Assembly: GCA_014281115.1 (NCBI GenBank)
Contig: JACONQ010000008.1
Location: 2,170,001 to 2,234,000, forward strand
Length of the DNA: 64,000 nt
Direction of reading: 5' to 3'
Source: Laburnicola sp. R22_1
Lineage: Eukaryota > Ascomycota > Dothideomycetes > Pleosporales > Didymosphaeriaceae
Below the pieces are notes generated by a model, which worked only from the letters and a program-made list of their open reading frames with translations, made no database searches and was not told the origin of the DNA. Positions 1-11,401 of this stretch are shown here, piece by piece (the first letter of the stretch is position 1; each line of letters opens with the position of its first letter). The position numbers and the translations under genes are program-made.

Positions 1-489
1 AAATCTATATATAAAATATAGTAAGGCTATATCGCTATACTATTTTAGAGTAGAAGGGAGAGATAAGGTACTTATTACACTATTATCTTCCTCTACTATT
101 ATTTCTAAAAATTACTAGAAGTAATAGCTATTATATTAGTAGGTTTGTGTTACTTATAAGATATATACTAGATAGAAGCTTATATACACTATAGGTACAC
201 TAATACTTTATCTCTATATTAAAGTTAATCTTAAGAAGACTTCTACTACTCTATTTTTTACTATCTTTCTAAGTCCTAATACTAAAGACGCTGTTAACGC
301 TATCTAAAAATACGCTCTAATAATCTATCTACTTAAAGTTGCTAGATCTATACTAGAGTACTACTCTATCTAGAAGATTATTAATAGGTTAAAGTAGAAA
401 AAGGTATACCTTAGCCTATATAAGGCGGTTCTAGTGTACTAGTTAGGCTAGTAATAAATTAATAACTATAGGTATTATAATATATTCTA
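1..489. other. AT-rich RIP-mutated DNA, no gene seen
   Basis: No reading frame of useful length is present. The sequence is rich in TA, CTA and TAG and nearly free of CA and TG, as expected after repeat-induced point mutation of repeated DNA. I could not assign it to a particular element. Confidence 0.6.
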
Positions 490-552
490 TTAGTAGCCTG
501 GATAGATTAGTCCGCTAGATAGTTTTTCTTGGCAACTTCGAGGTCCCTTATA

Positions 553-895
553 ACTTATTATAGAACACTACTAACGTTACTTTATAGTAACTTATAATAA
601 CCTACTATAACTTATAATATACTAAGTTACTATTTAATCTACTTTTTATATTGTGTAGCCTTTTTACGCGGCTATAGTAGCTGCGTAAAGCTAAGACGTT
701 ATTCTTAGCAGTACAAACTTATAATAAGACTCTCTATAATATATAATATATTATCTACTATACTATATATAGGTAATATATAGTATACTTATTATAATTT
801 ATAGTAAACTATACTATATCTTAAGTAGTACTTTATCTAATTTTTAATTACTAAGTGCGTACTATTATAAGATAAAGTTAACCTATTATTTTTGG
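553..895. repeat. About 343-bp insertion in transposon copy A
   Basis: This stretch is absent from the uninterrupted copy at 38999-40828. It is bounded by CCTTATA at 546-552 and again at 896-902, a probable 7-bp target duplication. It is AT-rich and has no open frame; the family is unknown. Confidence 0.45.
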
Positions 896-1061
896 CCTTA
901 TAGTAACCTATAATAAAATTACTCTAATTTACTATTAACACTATTTAAAAATAAGCCGCTAAGGGTAATGTCTAACTTCTTCTCTATCTCTTTATCTATT
1001 TAATAGGTTCTTATATTATGCCTAGACTCTTTACACTGTTAGGGAGCTCAGGTGACTAATA

Positions 1062-2932
1062 ACGTACTTTGCACTCGAGTCGGACACTCTATCGAGTTGG
1101 ACACTTTGCCAAGACCCCACCAAAACGTACTATCAGCAATAGTATAACGCGATGCCTCAACCACACAACGAACCACTGGCGTTAAAAAAAGCGCGTATAC
1201 AGCTTGCGATCCAGGCTATTAAACAAGACGCAACACTCTCTTAGCGACGCGCTGCAGCTATCTACAACGTCTCTTAAAGTACACTTAGCGACTAACGCGC
1301 TGGAAAGACGTTTAGACGCGACTACGCACCCAACAAAATAAGACTTACTATAAGAGAGGAGCAGGCGATTGTGGAGCATATACTCGACCTAGACGCGCGA
1401 GGATTTCCGCCTTGGCTCGATGCTATAAAAGATATGGCTGATTCTTTACTGGCTGCACGCCACTACGAGCTAGTTGGCCAGAGGTGGCCTTATGACTTTG
1501 TTAAGCGCCAGCCAGAGCTTAAAGTCAAGTTTAATCGAAAGTACGACTACAAGAGAGCTCTCTAGGAGGATCCTGAGGTGATACAAGACTGGTTCTAGCT
1601 TGTGGAGAACATAAAGGCCAAATATGGTATTCTGGACGAGGACACCTACAATTTTGATGAAGCAGGCTTTATAATAGGCATAATATTAACTAGAGCAGTA
1701 GTCACAGGCTCTGAGCGTTGAGGACGGCTAAAGCAGGTGCAGCAGGGCAATAGGGAGTAGATAACAGTCATCTAAGGCATCAACGCGATGGGTTGGTGGA
1801 TCCCACCCTTCATTATCTTTGGGGGCAAGCACTACCTCTCCGCCTGGTATAAGGAGAAGGATCTACCTTATAATTGGGTTATTGCAGTCTCTAAGAACGG
1901 CTGGACGACAAATGAGCTTGGTCTGCAATGGCTGAAGCACTTTGATGAGCATACAAAGAGGCGTACTACTAGTGGAGCACGTTTGCTTATTATTGATGGC
2001 CACGAAAGTCACAACTTGCTTGAATTCTAGGATTACTGCAAGAAGAGCAATATTGTTACTCTCTGTATGCCCTCGCATTCGTCGCACCTCTTGCAGCCAC
2101 TTGATGTGGGCTGTTTCGCGCCTTTAAAAAAGGCGTATGGGCGCCAAGCTGAGGATTTGATGCGCAACCACATCACGCACATCACTAAAATTGAGTTCCT
2201 GCCTTGCTTTATTGCTGCTTTCAAGGCTTCGTTTACTGAAAGTAATATCAAAGGAGGCTTTCGAGGTGCTGGCCTAGTGCCCCACAACCTAGAAGCTGTG
2301 ATATCGCAGCTTGACGTCCGCCTGCGTACGCCTCCACTTTGTACTATTCGCGATAGTATATAGGAGTTGTAAACTCCGCGAAATAGTACAGAACTTAGGT
2401 CGCAATTAACGCTAGTTAAGCAGAGAATTTAAAGGCATGTGGATAGTTCCCTAACTTATATAGTTAAGGTGGTGGAAAAGCTCATTAAAGGCGCCAAGCT
2501 AATAGGGCATTCTTTGGTGTTAATAACTAAACGCAACGCCGAACTTCAAGCTGCTAATAAGGCCGCCACACGACGTAAATTATATAAAAGAAAGCGATTG
2601 CAGCAAGAAGGAGTCCTTATAGTTGAAGAGGGCCAGCGACTGGCTACTCTAAAGGACTTTAGGGTGTGTAGTGATGGCAAGAAGGCAAAGAAAAGGGTGC
2701 GCACTGATGGAGGCGAATCCGCTTAACAGCGCTGTGGACGCTGCGGCAAGCCTAGGCACAATAAAAAAACCTGTAGGCAGCTTATAGAAGTAGATTCTGA
2801 ATAGTTTAGCCTATTTAGACTATTAAAAATAGTTTATGTTGACTCTATACTATCGTGAATAGTACAGAACTTGGTGGGGTCTTGGCAAAGTGTCCGACTC
2901 GATGGAGTGTCCGACTCGAGTGCAAAGTACGT
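1062..2932 (+). mobile_element. Pogo/Fot1-type transposon, lightly mutated copy, 1871 bp
   Basis: About 62-bp terminal inverted repeats begin ACGTACTTTGCACTCGAGTC on the left and end with the reverse complement on the right. TA flanks both ends (1060-1061, 2933-2934). A second copy of exactly the same length lies at 41508-43378. The element sits inside the solo LTR at 1037-3104, so it is younger than that insertion. It retains many CA/TG dinucleotides, unlike the second copy. Confidence 0.85.
1152..2804 (+). pseudogene. Pogo/Fot1-type DDE transposase, nonsense-riddled but not frameshifted
   Basis: One frame of 551 codons runs from ATG 1152 to TAG 2804 with about a dozen in-frame stops, nearly all explicable as CAG, CAA or TGG turned into TAG, TAA or TGA. 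Recognisable parts in order: an N-terminal DNA-binding region; the first catalytic Asp region NFDEAGF near 1660; LIIDGHESH near 1985, carrying the second Asp; SHLLQPLDVGCF near 2080; GAGLVPHN near 2268; and a C-terminal CCHC zinc knuckle (CGRCGKPRHNKKTC, near 2738). This is the layout of fungal DDE_1 transposases. No indel breaks the frame, so point mutation alone inactivated it. Confidence 0.8.
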
Positions 2933-3310
2933 TAATCAAAAAAGTTAATATTGACAGAATCTACGTATGGGTGCCAGCCAAAGGTGCTGGCTAAGCTCAT
3001 AAGGCGCGCGAGGCGCGCTAAGAACGCGCTAGTACCTAATCGGGACTAGCGCCGGGGAAACCTCGGTAGTCGGCGTAAGGTAACTCCGACCTGGTTCCAT
3101 AACAACACCTTCTATAGCAGTGTTATATTAAGAGACCTACCTCTTTCTTTCTACTACCTTCTACTCTTTTTAATAACTTTACCCTAATAAAAGGGCTTTC
3201 TACTCCTAAATCTGCTCCCTAAGTAAAGCCTAATATTCTACCTTTTTAAATGCGCTTTCTTTTACGCGTTTTTCGCTTTATTAAGCTAGACTATATAGTT
3301 TCGAGCCATA

Positions 3311-3993
3311 ACGTGTCCGTGCGCGTGATGCGCGGATTCGCGTGATGTGCCGCTTTTTACTAGGAAAATTAAGAAAAACAAGGAAGTTTAAAGCAGTATA
3401 ATTCTTTAACTACCTTTCCTTTTTAAAATCTTTCTTTATTAAAGTTATTAAGAAAGACCATCTCTATAACTTTAGAATTTTAGTTTTCCAATAATAATTA
3501 GTTTTAAGAAAAAGTATAAAAGTCCTAAAGTTTAAGTCCCTAAAATTTAAAAATAATACTTTTTTAGGTGTAAAGTATACTATTTAGAACACATTTTATA
3601 TTAGGTTCTTTTTAATAAAACTCATAACTAAAAAGTTAGATTATCTTTTTATTTTTTTAAGGAAAATAAATTAGGAAAGATAATCTATTCTCTTAAGTAG
3701 CTCTTTATAAGAAAAAGTTCTAATATAAAATATATTCTAAATAGTATACTTTATACCTAAAAAGTATTATTTTTAAATTTTAGGAACTTAAACTTTAGGA
3801 CTTTTATACTTTTTCTTAAAACTAATTATTATTAGAAAACTAAAATTCTAAAGTTATAGAGATGGTCTTTTTAATAACTTTAATAAAGGAAGATTTTAAA
3901 AGGAAAGGTAGTTAAAGAATTATACTGCTTTAAACTTCCTTGTTTTTCTTGATTTTCCTAGTAAAAAGCGGCGCATCACGCGCACGGACACGT
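3311..3993. repeat. 683-bp foldback MITE with TA target duplication
   Basis: The two halves are inverted repeats over nearly their whole length: about 3311-3640 pairs with about 3665-3993. The ends are ACGTGTCCGTGCGCG and its complement; TA occurs at 3309-3310 and 3994-3995. There is no coding capacity. Its terminal sequence, including the subterminal GCGCGGATTCGCG, matches the right end of the transposase-bearing remnant at 48038-48088. This suggests it is a non-autonomous derivative of that family. Confidence 0.8.
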
Positions 3994-4070
3994 TATAGGG
4001 TTTCGAGCCACCCCACCAAAACGCGACACCTGCACTAAACACGCGATATCTCTCCACAACGCTTTTTAAT

Positions 4071-5663
4071 ATGGATGCCCGTGAGTTCGCTATTTAATCA
4101 GCTATTAACAATTTCAATTCTAGCGTGTATTCTAGCCAGCGCGCTGCGGCTAAGGCGTACAGCATCCCTCAACCGACTCTCTCTGCGCGCATACGCGGCG
4201 CGACCAATAGCAGCACTAGCTATTAGCATTAGCAGCGGCTAACTCCTCTATAGGAGGAATTCTTTGTTGAATAGATCCTTAAAGAAGACGCACGCGCCTG
4301 CCCTCTATCCCACACTTGCGCTTAAGAAATGGCGAATCGAATCCTGCGTATAAATGGCGACAATTAGTCTATTAGCAAGCTCTAGACCTCACACTTCCTC
4401 AGACAACAACCACGCGTTGCCTTGGTAGTAGGCAGGATGATTAATGCTCAGAGAGCTCATACAGCTACACCAGATCAACTCCGCGCGTTCCTAGAGCTCT
4501 ATGAGCAGACGCGACAGCGCCTTAATATACAGACAGGCAATACGTACAATGTGGATAAGACTGGCGTCGCGCTAGGAGTATGTACAAACACAAGAGTACA
4601 CTCTAGTAGTCAGAAAAAGAAGGCTTACATTAAGTCTCTAGAGAATCGCGAGTGGGTCTCTATAATTGAGTGTGTATCAGCATTAGGTCGGAAGCTACGC
4701 TGCGCAGTCATCTTTAAGGGCCAGAGCCTACAGACTACCTAGTTCTCACCAGAGTCAGTACCAGACTGGCTCTATACAACCTCTAAGAATGGATGGACGT
4801 CAAATGTAATTAGTGTAGAGTGGCTACAGCGCATATTTATCCCAGAGACAGCACCAGCTAATAGCCAGCACTGACTGCTCATCCTAGACGGCCACGGCAG
4901 CTATATTAATATTGAGTTCCTATGGCTCTATAAACAGAATCGAATTTAGCTCCTATACCTGCCTGCGCACTCCTCCCATATCCTACAGCCTCTAGATCTG
5001 GCTCCTTTCTCTGTTATTAAGTCAAACTATTGACGTCAGATCCAGGAGCTTGCATTGCTTGATAACGCAGCGCCTATTAAGAAGGAGCGCTTTATTGCCT
5101 GCTACGATTAAGCCAGAGAGGAAGGCTTCACAGAACGTGTGATTCGAGCTGGCTGGCAGGCTGCTGGCCTCTGCCTGTTCAACATCAATCAAGTACTCAG
5201 TTCATCGCAAGTCTCTCAAAGGCCAGCGACGCCTATACGCCAGAAGCGACCTCAATCACCTACTCAGAGCTTCCTCTCTACACCTCAAGGACCTCGCGAT
5301 CTCTATATAGCTCAGCAGGCGCTCCAGAGTTATGAGAACCCAGGTCGTACGACTCGGCTGCTCCTACAGAAAGCAGGCAAGGCGCTAGCATCTGCAAATG
5401 CTAGAGCAGCAGGGCTAGAGGCAGAGAAAAGACGCCTTGAATATTGTCTTGAGACTACTAGCTCTCAACGGCCTTAAAAGCGCGTTCATATAGACCTAAA
5501 TTAACGCTTTGCAGATATTAAGAATATAGCAGCTGCTATTCGCTAGTTAGCTGCTATAAAGGCTTAGCAAAGCAGAGCTCCTGTGCAGAGAGCTGTAGAG
5601 AGAGCTAAAGCAGCTACAGTAGCTACGGCTCTTTAGTCTATGTGTACTCAATGGCAATTATAG
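4071..5663 (+). pseudogene. DDE transposase of the second pogo-type element, inactivated by stops
   Basis: A single 531-codon frame runs from ATG 4071 to TAG 5663 with numerous TAG, TAA and TGA codons and no frameshift. An N-terminal helix-turn-helix region (QRAAAKAYSIPQPTLSARI) is followed by a Tc5/CENP-B-like region. The first catalytic Asp lies in NTYNVDKTGV (near 4540), the second in LLILDGHGSY (near 4880), then SHILQPLDLAPF (near 4975). The C-terminal part is rich in Gln and Arg with a short coiled-coil-like stretch. It is distinct in sequence from the transposase at 1152-2804. Confidence 0.75.
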
Positions 5664-7181
5664 TAGCATTGTGGAGAGATATCGCGTGTTTGGTGCAGGT
5701 GTCGCGTTTTAGTGGGGTGGCTCGAAACCCTATGTGGCTCGAAACTATATAGCCTAGCTTAGAACCTTAATTTGCTTTTTAAGTTTCTTAATATAGATCT
5801 CTTAAAGTACACTATAATAGAGTATAAGTTTAGTACCTTTTATAAGCCATAAGTAGCTTAATTTAGTATTAGGTAGAGACTAAATAAAAGAGTTGCGTAT
5901 AAGCTTTAACTAGAATCTAAACTTAAGAGTATTACTTAGAGTTCTGGCTTACTATAGTATATCTAGTAGAATACCCTAAGGTAGAGTGTAAATACGTATA
6001 TTAAGGCAATCTACTACTGCTAATGCATCTAAAGAAATAAGCCTAGAGGCCTTAAAGGCTTTTTTACAGTTTTCTAGTATAAACATATTAAAAATATATT
6101 ATGAAAGGCTAGTAGAAAGCCCTCTTTATTAATATAAAAGACGCGTTAGCGTGCTAAGTCCCATACACGCTAGGAGTACTTTAGCTTTAGTAGCGCAAAA
6201 TAGACTATATTAAGCGGCTAAAGAATATAAAATAAGTGTGCTAGTATATAGAGTGTTAGGATCTTTTATTTTAGATAATAATCCTTAAAGTTCTAAGAGT
6301 GGTGGCTCTTATAGCTGTCTAGAATAAGTAACCTCTATAACTTTACTATACAGAGCCTTATATATATATTAAAGTACTTTAACTACGTAACTCTAAGCTT
6401 ATTATTAGTCTAGCTAGTCTTAGAGACTAAGAGCTTCTAATTATATGGGATACTAGTCTTTTTATACTACGCTAAGATATAGACTTGCCCTTTATAGATA
6501 ATAAAGAGTAGAGTAGTATACCTAGTAGCGCAAATACTCTAAATTACTATAACCTACTTATAGTTACCTAGCTAAATAAGTATAGGTTAAGAATATCTTT
6601 CTAAACTAGTTACAATCTTTATTAAGCTAATAACTTATATCTAGAAGCCTATTTTATTAAAGTTATAGATATCTTTATTCTACACTCTATACTTAGCTTT
6701 TATGTCCTCTACTAGCTAAAACTACGTATTTATAACCTCTAGGTCTTCCTATTATATTCTCTATTAGTTCTTTACTTAATTAAAAGCCATTTTAAGCTTA
6801 GGTACGCGCTTTACAAAGCGCTAAGCCTAGTATTATTTTATAGGATTTCTATACTATATAGCTAGTAGTTTATTAATTATATCTTCTACCTTATCTAGCC
6901 AAAGTGTAAATCCTTATAAATCTAGATTAATAATATACTATATAAGCGTCTGCTCTTTAGTTATAGTAAGCTTTGCTATGCCTAATTATATATTTACTTA
7001 GGCGGTAATTCTATTAATTTAATTACTTAGTGTAGACTTTGGAATATTATATACTATAGTAGCGCGTTATAGGTTTAAAATTTACTTATTCTAATAGGCG
7101 TAAAGGGCAAGCTTAATTCTGCCTTCTTAATTAAATAATAACGTATTGTATTATTAAGATATTATGATTTATAGTAAAGTG

Positions 7182-8275
7182 CTAGTCGGCTTACCAAACA
7201 TCTTTTTTAATCTTTTTTTAGTTTAAGGTTAAAGTAAATTAAGATAGAAGATCATATATACTACTATGTATCGCACCTAATTCTAATTAAAGACTAACCT
7301 TAAATATCTTAATAACTCCACACCCTATAAGCTCCCAACCTATATAAGATTTACTCACGCCGTATATAGCACACCTGGCTTATCGCTACTACTATTATTA
7401 GTTATCTACGCTCGCGCCGCTACGCGGCGTACTCGCTTAGATAAGCCAACTTAATAGTAATAATAGCTAGAAGGATCTCGTAGATCTATATAACACTCTC
7501 GCCGTACTAAAGCTTATTAATAAAGACCTTATTATCCTCTTACGTCTCCTACTAAAGGATTCTGTTACTAATAAGAAGTAATTATATCTACTAGAGTAGG
7601 AATATAGTCTAGCTATTTTTTATAAACTAGAATAGCTATTAGCCTAACTAGTACACATAGATAGCGTTATAAATAGTTAAGTATACCTATCTATTACGCT
7701 AGACAAGTATCTTACAAATAAAACAAAACTCTAGCGTAGCCACGTTAGCAGCAGCAGCGCGAATCTTTAGCGTGTACTTTTTAGCAATAGCAAGTACTTC
7801 TTTAGGGACAATATTAATGCCTAGATAGATAGTAGAGCTTAGAGAGATAGTAGGAACTTTATTAAGGATAACCTTAATATAATAATAGAGCGATAGTGTA
7901 TCTAGTATATATTACTCTTATTCTACTACTTATAAGAAATATATTTATTAATATATTAACTTATATTGTTTGCGATAATCTAAATAGTAGTTTATAACTT
8001 AGAATAGTAAAAAAGAAATAGCTTATAGTATAGTCGCGCTAAAGTCTTATTTCCCCTAAAGTTTTAAGTGGCCTCTTTGTAAAGATTTTGCTTATGGGAC
8101 CAGCCCCGCGCCAAGACCGCCAAGCTCGCTTAGTAGTTCGAACGCGCTTTTTTTTATTATTACCTTTTTTACGCTCTTTTTAATTACTAAGTAGGGGGCT
8201 CTACTTTTTTTATTATATTATTTAAGATAAAAGCCTTTATTATGCTACCCCTAGGTAGTTAATTTAACGCCACAC
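7182..8275. mobile_element. 1.1-kb insertion flanked by an 11-bp duplication
   Basis: ATAGTAAAGTG occurs at 7171-7181 and 8276-8286, and the intervening 1094 bp is absent from the sister copy at 38999-40828. The right-hand 128 bp (8148-8275) is the same sequence as a short repeat found four more times in the window. There is no matching terminal inverted repeat and no open frame. An 11-bp duplication would suit a Mutator-like element or a retroposon. Confidence 0.55.
8148..8275 (-). repeat. Short interspersed repeat S1, copy 1
   Basis: Read on the minus strand it begins GTGTGGCGTTA and ends in an A-rich run after AAAAAGGTAAT. It forms one end of the 7182-8275 insertion. Other copies lie at 31664-31789, 34666-34780, 38133-38235 and 43691-43820. 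Confidence 0.7.
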
Positions 8276-8337
8276 ATAGTAAAGTGTTATAGTCTTGGCA
8301 AAAACTATCTAGTAGCCTAATCTATCTAGACTACTAA

Positions 8338-9975
8338 TAGAATATATTAATAGATATATAGGGTTGCTACTATAGTTTTTTATATTACTATAGATTAGAA
8401 TAGTAGTAATAAAGGGTAAAATTAAAAGATAAGAGAAGATATTTATTAATAAGTTGCTAGAAGAGAAGAGCGTTATATAGATGCGTTAGATTCTTATAAT
8501 TATAGTGTTAGGTAGTACTTATAGTGCAATTACTAATAATAATAATAATAAAGTATGTTAGTTTTCTATATACACTTTAAGTAAATTAATAGTGTTAGAG
8601 TGTTTATAGATAGTAAAATAAGTGTATAGTTTATAAACTATTCTTATAAACTATTATTATATTAGTAGAGACTTAGTAGACTATATTTTTAGGTGCTAGA
8701 CTAGAGCGGCCTTTCTATTCTAACCTACGCAGGCTTAAATTAAAAAAAATATAGTTAAAAAGAGTAATTAATACTAAATAAACAATGCCACCCCTTTTAT
8801 TATTATAAGGTTAGTTATCTTAGAAACTAAGGAAAATATTAGAAAAACTTTAACGCGTTCTAGGCTTAGCGCGTATATAATATTATATAGGCGCTATAAT
8901 ATAATAAAAAAATACAGCAATTAAACATAGTAGGGCTACTTAAAAACGAAATAAGTAGAGGTATATTAAAAAAGTTTTTTCTAAAAAGACTACTTAACTA
9001 TGCGCAGATATGCGTATACGTACACATTTTTATATAAGTAATTTACTAGCACAAAAATACTTAGAGATATGCAAATATACATAGATATATATAGACTTGC
9101 GTAGATATATATAAATAGTTTAAATAAGTAATTTTTTAAAGCTTTATAACGTTTTTACTAATAAAGCTATAATTTTAATTTTTAATAGATTTATAGAGAA
9201 AATACTAGTCTTTAATTATTTAATTTTAAAATACTATTTTTATTATATAATTAGAGGGTAATTAATAAAAAACTTTTTATTTTACTAGTGATTATATATA
9301 TTACGTAATATTATTATATAAATATATAGCACTAATAATATAGTATATAAAATTTTAAAAAGCTTTAATAAAAATAAAGTAGTTAAAAAGTTATTAAAGT
9401 TTATACTTTTTAAAATAGTATTTTTACTAAGCCACTAATTTTTATCTAATCTACTTCTTTTAAATAATTATAAAACTATATTTTTTCTATTTTTAAATCT
9501 ATAAAACTTAGAATTTAGAATTAGGTAGAAGTTTTATATAATACGCTAGTAGTTAGTACTATTATATTAACTAGTAATTACTATTTAGTAAGAGACTTTA
9601 ATTTTATACTTTAAAAAATCTTTTTTTAAAAGCGTACTAAGCTTTTTTTAAATTCTAGCTAATTAAAGAGCTTTATTTACTAATTAATTAGTATTATTTT
9701 AATAGTATAGGTGCTATAGGTACCCTAGGTGCACTAGCGGTATAGGTGCGTATTTTTACGCAACCTTGCGCATACACACGCTAAGAAAAAAGTAGTATTA
9801 TAGGTGCGCTTAGAGCGCTTTTAGTGCGTAGGTGTGCGTAGAGCTGCCTAGGTACTATAGATGCGCATGCGCGCTTAAAATTTTTCCTAATATAGTTTAT
9901 ACTCTTACCTAGAAGGGATAATTAACTTTTTATTAGCTATACTTTAGCACTAATATTATATTAGTCTAGGACTTT
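8338..9975. other. AT-rich decayed DNA, no gene seen
   Basis: This stretch is long and AT-rich with very few CA/TG steps and no usable reading frame. It shows loosely repeated TATATA- and TAGATATA-like motifs near 9000-9120. The composition changes abruptly at about 9980, where the gene block begins. Confidence 0.6.
9700..9880. repeat. Degenerate TAGGTGC-type repeat tract
   Basis: The motif TAGGTGC or a one-base variant recurs at least six times, interspersed with GTGCG and CGCGC runs. It is more GC-rich than its surroundings. I recognise no family. Confidence 0.4.
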
Positions 9976-11401
9976 TTAGAAGTTTCTAGGACTTTTTAGC
10001 GTGAAACTAGCGATTTTTTTGTGGGGCGTCTGATTGATGAGATAAGGGAATAGCAACATCGACGATCCGCCCCCGCCGCCATCACCCACTATAGCACCCG
10101 CACCACCCATCCATCGGCATCCACGCCTCACCCCATATCCCCAGCCCAAAAATTTGAACTCTCCATCCGGCAAGCAAGGCTTCCGCCCACAACCCACTCA
10201 CCCCAGTCTATCAAACTCACGCGGGACCCCATCCGCACCAACCACCCCTCATAAACCCCAGCCCAGAGCCTCCAGCCGTGCGCCCCACAACCATGCATCC
10301 TGCATCGCGCCCAAAGAGATCGCCACGAGTCGCTGCGAAGACCCGCCCTCACCACGACACGAGCAGCCTTTTGCCTTGTCTTGTCATGACCCTGCCTTCC
10401 CTTGCAGCACGGCAAACACCCCGTGCCCTCGTCTCGACCTCGTAACGAGTTTTGCCCCCGAATAGCTTAGCGCCATGGTACAGGAACCACAGAAACTCCC
10501 CACGCCAGCAACGTGAACAACGACCGGTCAACACCGCTTGGGTTGAAAATCGGGCCCGCCACGGCATGCATCTCGCATGTCACTGTTGTGCGCGTGGGGG
10601 TTCGGTGGTACGCGCGAATGGGATGGATCAGGGCCCGTTATGTGGGAGGGTATCGTGTCGGGCCTGCATGGCAGCAGGGTCGCCGGCAGAGCGTCGTCTC
10701 TCTCTTCGAGCGAGGGGCGGAACTGAGCTTGCGTGCGAAGTCGCCCCCAAGACACATTCTTTGATATCGACTGATGGCGCCCGTCATGAGTGAGATACAT
10801 CTGTTCAGACAACCGTCTGCCGCCCCTATGTCATGCCCCGTGATTTGTTGACAGCCCCAGGTGAGCCAGACCGCCGTCCCGATGGCCCTGGACGACCCAT
10901 ACCCTTTGTCCAATTCGCAGGGTAGTTCTCGTTGCCAGTGTGCAAGGTTATGTACAAAACAGACGATATTACTGCTGGTATTGTTCTACTATGCAGAAGA
11001 ATATGAAACTGGGAATGCGGGACTCTGACGCGCCCACGACCCCTTTTTAATTGGGGCGGAACCCGGGGAGCTACCACCGGAACCGTAGCTATGCCCATAG
11101 TACACATACCCGTCCAGCCCTTCAGTGGGAAGTAGATGTATATCGTTCCTCCCAGGTAGCCGTAGCCGCGTCCGTGCGCTCCGCGGAGTTAGTCGCACAA
11201 AAGCGCCATCTCGATTCGAGACTGTCCAACTCTCTAACACCACAACCACACACATGCCCATTACTCCTGACATGATCTACGACTGTCTCTGGCTGACTTC
11301 GGCAGAGTAGTCAGTCCTTCTTTTACTGCTGAGCAGGCTATTTTCTTAGAAGAGGATCCGGCGAACTGCGGACCGCTCTTTCCTCGTCTAGCAAATCTTT
11401 T
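9976..11401. other. Intergenic DNA, no gene supported
   Basis: Composition returns to normal here. Several overlapping frames of 60-113 codons exist on both strands, but none shows a recognisable domain, consistent codon use or convincing splice joins. I see nothing else in it. Confidence 0.5.

Larger units (their letters stand above)
1037..3104. repeat. Probable solo LTR (about 195 bp) split by a pogo-type transposon
   Basis: The segment starts TGTTAGGGAGCTC and ends CCATAACA, the TGTTA...TAACA ends typical of fungal LTR retrotransposons. ACAC lies on both sides (1033-1036 and 3105-3108). It is missing from the sister transposon copy at 38999-40828. Taking out the transposon at 1062-2932 and its TA leaves about 195 bp. 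That remainder is unusually GC-rich for this block (around 2990-3100), so it escaped most RIP. No internal retrotransposon region is attached. Confidence 0.5.
3294..5749 (+). mobile_element. Second pogo-type transposon, split by a foldback MITE
   Basis: The ends are inverted copies of TATAGTTTCGAGCCA followed by a second copy of GTTTCGAGCCA and then CCCCACCAAAACGCG, so each terminus carries a tandem subterminal motif. TA flanks the element (3292-3293, 5750-5751; exact phase is ambiguous because the border is TATATA). The site lies within copy A of the 490-8337 element. A 683-bp MITE is inserted in the left terminal repeat at 3311-3993. Confidence 0.7.
490..8337 (-). mobile_element. Pogo/Fot1-type DNA transposon, copy A, interrupted by four nested insertions
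   Basis: The left end (about 490-527, beginning TTAGTAGCCTGGATAGATTA) and the right end (about 8300-8337) are near-perfect inverted repeats, and a TA lies outside each end (488-489 and 8338-8339), the target duplication of Tc1/mariner/pogo elements. The body matches a second, uninterrupted copy at 38999-40828. Aligning the two places insertions at 553-895, 1037-3104, 3294-5749 and 7182-8275. Removing them leaves about 1.87 kb against 1.83 kb in copy B. The transposase lay on the minus strand but is now full of stops from C-to-T/G-to-A change. The element is dead. Confidence 0.8.

Noticed and set aside
3998..5730. Treating 3998-5730 as a separate element nested in 3294-5749
   Set aside because: Both outer and inner motifs occur in matching order at each end, so one element with a tandem subterminal GTTTCGAGCC motif is simpler. 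The extra sequence at the left is the MITE.
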